Made by a program: the position numbers and the translations under genes. The notes beneath the pieces were generated by a model. That model was given only the letters and a program-made list of their open reading frames with translations. It had not been told where the DNA came from and ran no database searches. This document shows positions 14,361 to 18,440 of a stretch of 18,440 bases of DNA, piece by piece. Each line of letters starts with the position of its first letter. Position 1 is the stretch's first letter. Source of the stretch: an uncultured Prevotella sp. (GTDB taxonomy: Bacteria > Bacteroidota > Bacteroidia > Bacteroidales > Bacteroidaceae); NCBI GenBank assembly GCA_900551055.1, contig URUK01000043.1, positions 1 to 18,440 on the forward strand. Direction: 5' to 3'.

Positions 14361-14557
14361 TACGGCCTCGGAGAGGTCGAATTATGCGTAACCGCAGGTG
14401 TAGCGTAGCGAAACCTGCGGACAGCAAATGACAACAAACTCCGGCCTCGAAGAGGTCGAATAGCAGTGATGGTTCGCCCCCTTCGGGGACGGAATGGTAG
14501 ATATATACTTGCCGCAAGTTCCGCTTACTGCGTTCGCTTCACATGCGGTTACGCATA
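14361..14557. repeat. Inverted-repeat-bounded segment and paired CGGCCTC repeats
   Basis: TATGCGTAACCGCA (14383-14396) and its exact reverse complement TGCGGTTACGCATA (14544-14557) bound about 147 bp. Inside lies a second inverted repeat, CCGCAGGT (14392-14399) with ACCTGCGG (14413-14420). The sequence CGGCCTCGGAGAGGTCGAAT starts at 14363 and recurs as CGGCCTCGAAGAGGTCGAAT at 14442. No reading frame is supported. It may be a small non-autonomous element or a structured RNA region. Confidence 0.65.
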
Positions 14558-14608
14558 GTTGGACATCTTCGATGCCCAGTTTGATGTACTTTATAATTAA
14601 GATTTACG

Positions 14609-17122
14609 ATGAAACCGATGAAAATGCTCTTTCTTGTTGTCGTTCTGGCGTTGTCCGCCTTACCGGCTTCGGCGCAGGCAAAGGTTACGGGCTGCGTTGT
14701 TGACAGCCTTTCGCGCAGTCCTCTGAAGGGTGCTGCGGTGACGCTGATGCGCGGCGGACGGACGGTCAGCTTTGCCAAGACCGATGAAAAGGGACGGTTT
14801 GCCGTAGCGGCGGAGACGGGCGACAGTCTGCAAGTGACGTTCCTCGGCTATGCAAAGAAACGTGTGGCGGCGGTGAAAGGGCGGATTTTGGAGGTGCAGC
14901 TTGTGCAGAAGGCGTTTGCGCTTAAGGAGGTTCAGGTGAAGGGCTTGCCTGTGTTCGGGCGGCAAGACACCACAGTATTCGACCTGAAACGCTATGTCTC
15001 CGAGCGTGACAACTCGCTGAAGGACGTACTGAAGAAACTCCCCGGCGTTGATGTCGATGAAAACGGGAAAATCAGTTTCAACGGAAAGGACGTGTCGCGG
15101 TTCACCATCGAGGACTTAGACCTTGCCGGAGGCCGCTATAACCAGCTCAACGAACTGCTTAAAGCGAAAGATGTTGACCGCGCGGAGGTCATCGAGCACG
15201 ACCAGCCCGTAAAGGCTTTGCAGGGCAAGGTGTTCACTGACGACGTGGCGATGAACATCCGCCTGCGCCCCGAAGCACGCGACAAGTGGGCGCTGACGCT
15301 GCGTCCCGGTGCGGTGGTGACAACTCCCTTGGAGGACACGAGACCTCAGGGAGGCGCCGACGCACTGCAAATTGGCAAGCGGCGGCAACGCATGTATGTG
15401 GCCGGTTATGACTGTTCGGGGCGCGACCTGTCGCAGAACGACCGCCTGTTGGCCACCGGCGGCACCGCGGCTTACGATGCTTCGACTACTGTTCCGCAGT
15501 GGTTCGCCGCGCCGCAGCTGGCCGTCCCCATCGATGCGGAGCGTCTGCGCTTCAACCACTCGTATGAAGTGACGGTGAAACAGACGCGCAAGACCAAGGC
15601 CGGGAACGAACAGCGGTGGACAGCCGGTTATCTGCACACCGACGAGACGCAGCAGACGGGCAACACGTCGGTGTATTATTTCGACGGCGGAGACCCCGTG
15701 CAGACCGATGAAACCGACCATTCCAGAATACGCAACGACCGTGTTAACATAGACTTCACACACAATACGAACACCGCCGAGGCGTATGGCAACGAGTATT
15801 TCCGCCTTGAATGGACGCGCACCGACGGTCTTTCGACGTTCACCGACGGTGACGGAGACAACGTAAAACAACGTGTAGAACTGCCGGAGCTGCACGCGCA
15901 GAACACGTTTACACGCCTTTTCACGCATGAAAGGCACTCGTGGGCGGTGCATTCAACGCTCGACTTCCACTACGCTCCGCAGGAAATAGCCGTTGATGGA
16001 CAGCGGCAGAAGCTGGACAACCTGCTGTATTACGCCGACCATTACGCCCGGCTGACGCTAAACCGTAGGCTGTTTACCCACCAGTACACCCTCGGATTTA
16101 CCGCCGGACACCTTAACCTGCACGGCGGACACACGCACCTTACGGCATACGCAGAGCCTAACTGGCAATACAAGCATATAGGAACGATGCTAAGGTTGAG
16201 CGTTCCGATGAAATGGGAGGTTTTTGCCGATATCGGCCTTCATTGCTTGGATGCGTCGCCCTTGCTGTATGCCAGCATCAAAAGCGGCATGCGCGGCGAG
16301 TGGAACGTCTGCTTGGGATGTGACATGACGACGGGAAGCTTTGCCAATTATGCCGCCGACAGCTACATGAGCGATTACCGAACGCGCGTAGTGACCAGCG
16401 GAGACGTGCCACGGCAGGGAGTGTTCCACGCGAGCGCAAGCTATGACTACAAGCGCCCGGTGGCAGAACTCTTCATGAGCTTAGGCGCAAGCTATAACTA
16501 CAGTCACGGCAACATGATGACCGACATGACAATAACCGACGGCCAATATCTGCTGACATCCGTTCTGCACGACTGGCACGGACAGGCCGTTTCGGCCAGG
16601 GTCACAGTGTCGAAAGGCTTTTTCGACCTGCACCTTAAAACCAAGTTGGGACTGCGCTACACGTTCGGCACAGGCCGGCAGCTGTCTGGCGGCGCGATCA
16701 CGGGCTATCAGTCGCACGTTTTCCAGGCATCGCCCGAGGTGGTTTTCTCGCCGAAGTTCGGCGCATTCACATATCGTGCAATTTTCACTTTGAACAGAAT
16801 GATTACCGATGAAATGGGCGGAAACAGCCTGTTCGACTGGAAACAGAGCCTCGCTTACACGCAGACCGTGGGCAATGTTGACATCACCGCATCAGTCGTT
16901 CACTACCGCAACGCGCTGCAGTCGGGAAACAACGTGAACACGCTCTTGGCTGATGCCTCAGTGGTATGGCGCTTGAAAAAGGTGCGCCTGTCGGCGGAAG
17001 TGCGCAACCTGTTCAACAAACGACGCTACACGGTAACCACTTACAGCGGCGTGATGTCATCGACTGACTGGTATGAGCTGCGCCCGAGGGAGGTGGTAGT
17101 TGGTGTGCAGGTGAGGTTGTGA
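14609..17122 (+). CDS. Outer-membrane beta-barrel protein with carboxypeptidase-regulatory-like and plug-like N-terminus (TonB-dependent receptor type)
   Basis: Protein of 837 residues. Seen: a signal peptide (MKPMKMLFLVVVLALSALPASAQA); a carboxypeptidase-D regulatory-like domain at about 25-105 (KVTGCVVDSLSRSPLKGAAVTLM...TDEKGRF...VTFLGYAKK); a plug-like region at about 115-215 (LKDVLKKLPGVDVDENGKISFNGKDVSRF); then a long region rich in alternating aromatic strands ending NLFNKRRYTV...LRPREVVVGVQVRL, as barrel proteins do. It is closer to the carboxypeptidase-regulatory/OMP-barrel group that accompanies GLPGLI genes than to SusC: there is no SusD partner and no obvious TonB box. It probably moves or binds an unknown ligand together with the GLPGLI protein. 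The ligand cannot be told from sequence. Confidence 0.82.
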   Translation: MKPMKMLFLVVVLALSALPASAQAKVTGCVVDSLSRSPLKGAAVTLMRGGRTVSFAKTDEKGRFAVAAETGDSLQVTFLGYAKKRVAAVKGRILEVQLVQKAFALKEVQVKGLPVFGRQDTTVFDLKRYVSERDNSLKDVLKKLPGVDVDENGKISFNGKDVSRFTIEDLDLAGGRYNQLNELLKAKDVDRAEVIEHDQPVKALQGKVFTDDVAMNIRLRPEARDKWALTLRPGAVVTTPLEDTRPQGGADALQIGKRRQRMYVAGYDCSGRDLSQNDRLLATGGTAAYDASTTVPQWFAAPQLAVPIDAERLRFNHSYEVTVKQTRKTKAGNEQRWTAGYLHTDETQQTGNTSVYYFDGGDPVQTDETDHSRIRNDRVNIDFTHNTNTAEAYGNEYFRLEWTRTDGLSTFTDGDGDNVKQRVELPELHAQNTFTRLFTHERHSWAVHSTLDFHYAPQEIAVDGQRQKLDNLLYYADHYARLTLNRRLFTHQYTLGFTAGHLNLHGGHTHLTAYAEPNWQYKHIGTMLRLSVPMKWEVFADIGLHCLDASPLLYASIKSGMRGEWNVCLGCDMTTGSFANYAADSYMSDYRTRVVTSGDVPRQGVFHASASYDYKRPVAELFMSLGASYNYSHGNMMTDMTITDGQYLLTSVLHDWHGQAVSARVTVSKGFFDLHLKTKLGLRYTFGTGRQLSGGAITGYQSHVFQASPEVVFSPKFGAFTYRAIFTLNRMITDEMGGNSLFDWKQSLAYTQTVGNVDITASVVHYRNALQSGNNVNTLLADASVVWRLKKVRLSAEVRNLFNKRRYTVTTYSGVMSSTDWYELRPREVVVGVQVRL

Positions 17123-17203
17123 GGGACTAACACTCACCCCAACCCTCCCAAAGGGAGGAAGCTTGGTATGCTTTTGCCGGTTGCTTAACCTGCTTTTGCC
17201 CAT

Positions 17204-17284
17204 TGGCCTTATTTGTCTTATCAGGCTTATTTGGCCTATTCAATTGAATAGGGCTGATAGGTCAAATGGGGCTGATAAGCCTTT
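17204..17284. repeat. 9-bp-period repeats converging on an 18-bp palindrome
   Basis: Units of 9 bp read TGGCCTTAT, TTGTCTTAT, CAGGCTTAT, TTGGCCTAT, then the perfect palindrome CCTATTCAATTGAATAGG (17235-17252). After it, units in roughly reversed sense follow: TAGGGCTGA, TAGGTCAAA, TGGGGCTGA, TAAGCC. The whole tract could fold as an imperfect long hairpin. The tract at 2714-2758 is related. Confidence 0.75.
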
Positions 17285-17309
17285 TAACAAGCAAAAATTC
17301 GCCTACCGC

Positions 17310-17417
17310 TAACCACTTGATAATCAGCGGCTTTCTAAAAAGCCACCTTTTAGCCTGCAAAAGGTGGCCTTTTAGCGTGCAATTTGTGGCCTTTTGGAAG
17401 GTAAAAGGCCGTCAATT
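17310..17417 (+). repeat. Leader plus 22-bp-period four-core array, copy 5
   Basis: The leader 17310-17336 begins TAACCAC, has TTGATAATCAG at positions 8-18 and ends TTTCT. Cores: 17337 AAAAAGCCACCTTTT, 17359 AAAAGGTGGCCTTTT, 17381 AATTTGTGGCCTTTT, 17403 AAAAGGCCGTCAATT, with linkers AGCCTGC, AGCGTGC and GGAAGGT. Length is 108 bp. Core 2 and its linker are identical to those of copy 4. Confidence 0.93.
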
Positions 17418-17508
17418 GCAAAGCTGTATGTTTTCGGTTTATTTTCAAGTCGGCGCATGCGCTGCGGTCGGTTATGGCTCAATAAAATGCTTTTTAGAAT
17501 TAATTTTC

Positions 17509-17539
17509 TTTGAATTATGGCTGATTTGTATTATTTTTG
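17509..17539 (+). promoter_or_regulatory. cysS promoter, Bacteroidetes consensus
   Basis: TTTG (17509-17512), 19-nt spacer, TATTTTTG (17532-17539): a full match to the TTTG/TAnnTTTG consensus, 47 nt before the cysS start codon. Confidence 0.8.
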
Positions 17540-17586
17540 CATCTTAATCAAATAACAGAAAGGCATTTTGTAAAATTTAATAGTAC

Positions 17587-18440
17587 ATGGAACAGAACTT
17601 CTTAATCTACAATACGCTTACACGTAGTAAGGAACGTTTCGAGCCGCTGCACGCCCCCAACGTGGGCATGTATGTCTGCGGCCCCACCGTTTACGGCGAC
17701 CCGCACTTGGGACATGCGCGCCCAGCCATCACGTTTGACGTGCTTTTCCGCTATCTGAAACACCTCGGCTACAAGGTAAGGTACGTCAGGAACATCACCG
17801 ACGTTGGTCATTTGGAGCACGACGCGGACGAAGGCGAGGACAAGATAGCCAAGAAAGCACGCCTGGAGCAGCTCGAACCGATGGAAATAGCGCAGTATTA
17901 CACCAACCGTTACCACGACGCTATGGCCGCGCTTAACGTGCTGCCGCCCAGCATCGAGCCGCACGCCACGGGCCATATCATCGAGCAGGAAGAGCTTGTA
18001 AAGCAGATACTTGACAACGGTTTCGCGTATGAGAGCAACGGAAGCATCTATTTCGATACGGCGAAATACAACGAGAAATACCACTACGGAATACTCTCCG
18101 GCCGCAACCTTGACGACGTGAAAGACGCCAGCAGACAGCTTGACGGAGTGGGAGAGAAGCGTAATCAGGCCGACTTCGCACTGTGGAAGAAGGCCCAGCC
18201 GGAGCATATCATGCGTTGGCCCAGCCCCTGGAGCGACGGATTTCCCGGCTGGCACTGCGAGTGTACGGCAATGGGCAGGAAGTATCTGGGCGACCATTTC
18301 GACATACACGGAGGCGGAATGGACCTCGTCTTCCCACACCATGAGTGCGAAATAGCGCAGGCCGTGGCATCGCAGGGCAGCCAGATGGTGAAGTACTGGA
18401 TGCACAACAACATGATAACCATCAACGGACAGAAGATGGG
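17587..18440 (+). CDS. cysS: Cysteinyl-tRNA synthetase, 5' part
   Basis: Cytoplasmic class I aminoacyl-tRNA synthetase that charges tRNA-Cys. The frame is open from ATG 17587 to the window end (284 complete codons). Seen: CGPTVYGDPHLGHARP, containing the HIGH-type motif HLGH at residues 40-43; zinc ligands C31, C224 (WHCECTAMG), H251 and E255 (PHHECEIAQ); GGGMDL at 242-247; and the end INGQKM, which is the start of the KMSKS-type loop, cut by the window edge. The usual length is about 490 residues, so about 200 are missing. It has its own promoter and no operon partner upstream. Confidence 0.97.
   Translation, partial: MEQNFLIYNTLTRSKERFEPLHAPNVGMYVCGPTVYGDPHLGHARPAITFDVLFRYLKHLGYKVRYVRNITDVGHLEHDADEGEDKIAKKARLEQLEPMEIAQYYTNRYHDAMAALNVLPPSIEPHATGHIIEQEELVKQILDNGFAYESNGSIYFDTAKYNEKYHYGILSGRNLDDVKDASRQLDGVGEKRNQADFALWKKAQPEHIMRWPSPWSDGFPGWHCECTAMGRKYLGDHFDIHGGGMDLVFPHHECEIAQAVASQGSQMVKYWMHNNMITINGQKM

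Larger units (their letters stand above)
13991..14608. other. 618-bp repeat-filled gap between the GLPGLI and barrel genes
   Basis: No credible gene. In order: a G/C palindrome (about 13997-14031, containing CCTCCCC-G-AGGGGAGG), octamer repeats of TCTCACCT type (14087-14118), array copy 4 (14124-14231), an A/T-rich stretch with AATTAAAAATTAA (14320-14332), and an inverted-repeat-bounded segment (14383-14557) carrying one of two CGGCCTCGRAGAGGTCGAAT repeats. TTTG at 14580 is not followed by a recognisable -7 box before the ATG at 14609. Confidence 0.75.
17123..17586. other. 464-bp gap before cysS, contents
   Basis: It holds a CCCTCCC-AAA-GGGAGG palindrome near 17144-17160, a 9-bp-period tract with a central palindrome (17204-17284), array copy 5 (17310-17417) and the cysS promoter (17509-17539). 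A 93-codon open frame (17266-17547) runs straight across these repeats and the promoter and is rejected as a gene. Confidence 0.75.

Noticed and set aside
15116..15952. Minus-strand open frame of 278 codons inside the barrel gene
   Set aside because: It is a shadow of the plus-strand gene; no motif, signal peptide or promoter supports it.
17266..17547. 93-codon open frame upstream of cysS
   Set aside because: It reads through array copy 5 and the cysS promoter, with no homology recognised.

Overview
The window looks like chromosome of a Bacteroidales bacterium, most likely a Prevotella-type genus. The reasons are the gene families (GLPGLI protein, carboxypeptidase-regulatory/TonB-type barrel protein, glycine-lipid acyltransferase pair, long MraY), promoters of the Bacteroidetes type (TTTG, 19-20 nt, TAnnTTTG) and starts preceded by A-rich sequence rather than Shine-Dalgarno boxes. 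By eye G+C is a little over half in genes and much lower in gaps. The genus is inference.

Layout. (1) 1-7338, plus strand: part of the division and cell-wall (dcw) cluster: ftsI (3' part), murE, mraY, murD, ftsW. The cluster stops after ftsW; murG, murC, ftsQ, ftsA and ftsZ do not follow. Every gap except ftsI-murE (12 bp) is filled with palindromes and repeats, including an 88-bp tandem duplication before mraY. (2) 7534-9255, minus: an isolated secreted GH43-like glycosidase with discoidin and FN3-like domains, convergent with ftsW across a 17-bp-stem hairpin. Its promoter region is duplicated. (3) 9927-11805, plus: two acyltransferases resembling the GlsA/GlsB glycine-lipid pair. (4) 11897-12985, minus: a membrane transcription factor that looks like a sensor histidine kinase whose catalytic half was replaced by an OmpR-type winged helix. 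It is divergent from (5) 13151-13990, a secreted GLPGLI protein, followed by 14609-17122, an outer-membrane barrel protein. A set of phased GTAATA direct repeats lies between the regulator and the GLPGLI gene. (6) 17587 to the end: cysS, 5' part, with a clear promoter.

The most unexpected structure is in the gaps. Five intergenic loci (2774, 7341, 9623 [minus], 14124, 17310) carry one element family: a 27-nt leader with conserved positions, then four cores of the type AAAAGG-N3-CCTTTT spaced exactly 22 bp. Four loci are exactly 108 bp; the fifth is 119 bp, a half-unit (11 bp) longer. Because A- and T-tracts alternate every 11 bp, the element could be curved DNA, a protein-binding platform or a multi-hairpin RNA. 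I do not recognise it as a named repeat. Arrays of 8-bp and 9-bp period lie next to some copies. No tRNA, rRNA, transposase, integrase or CRISPR array was seen.
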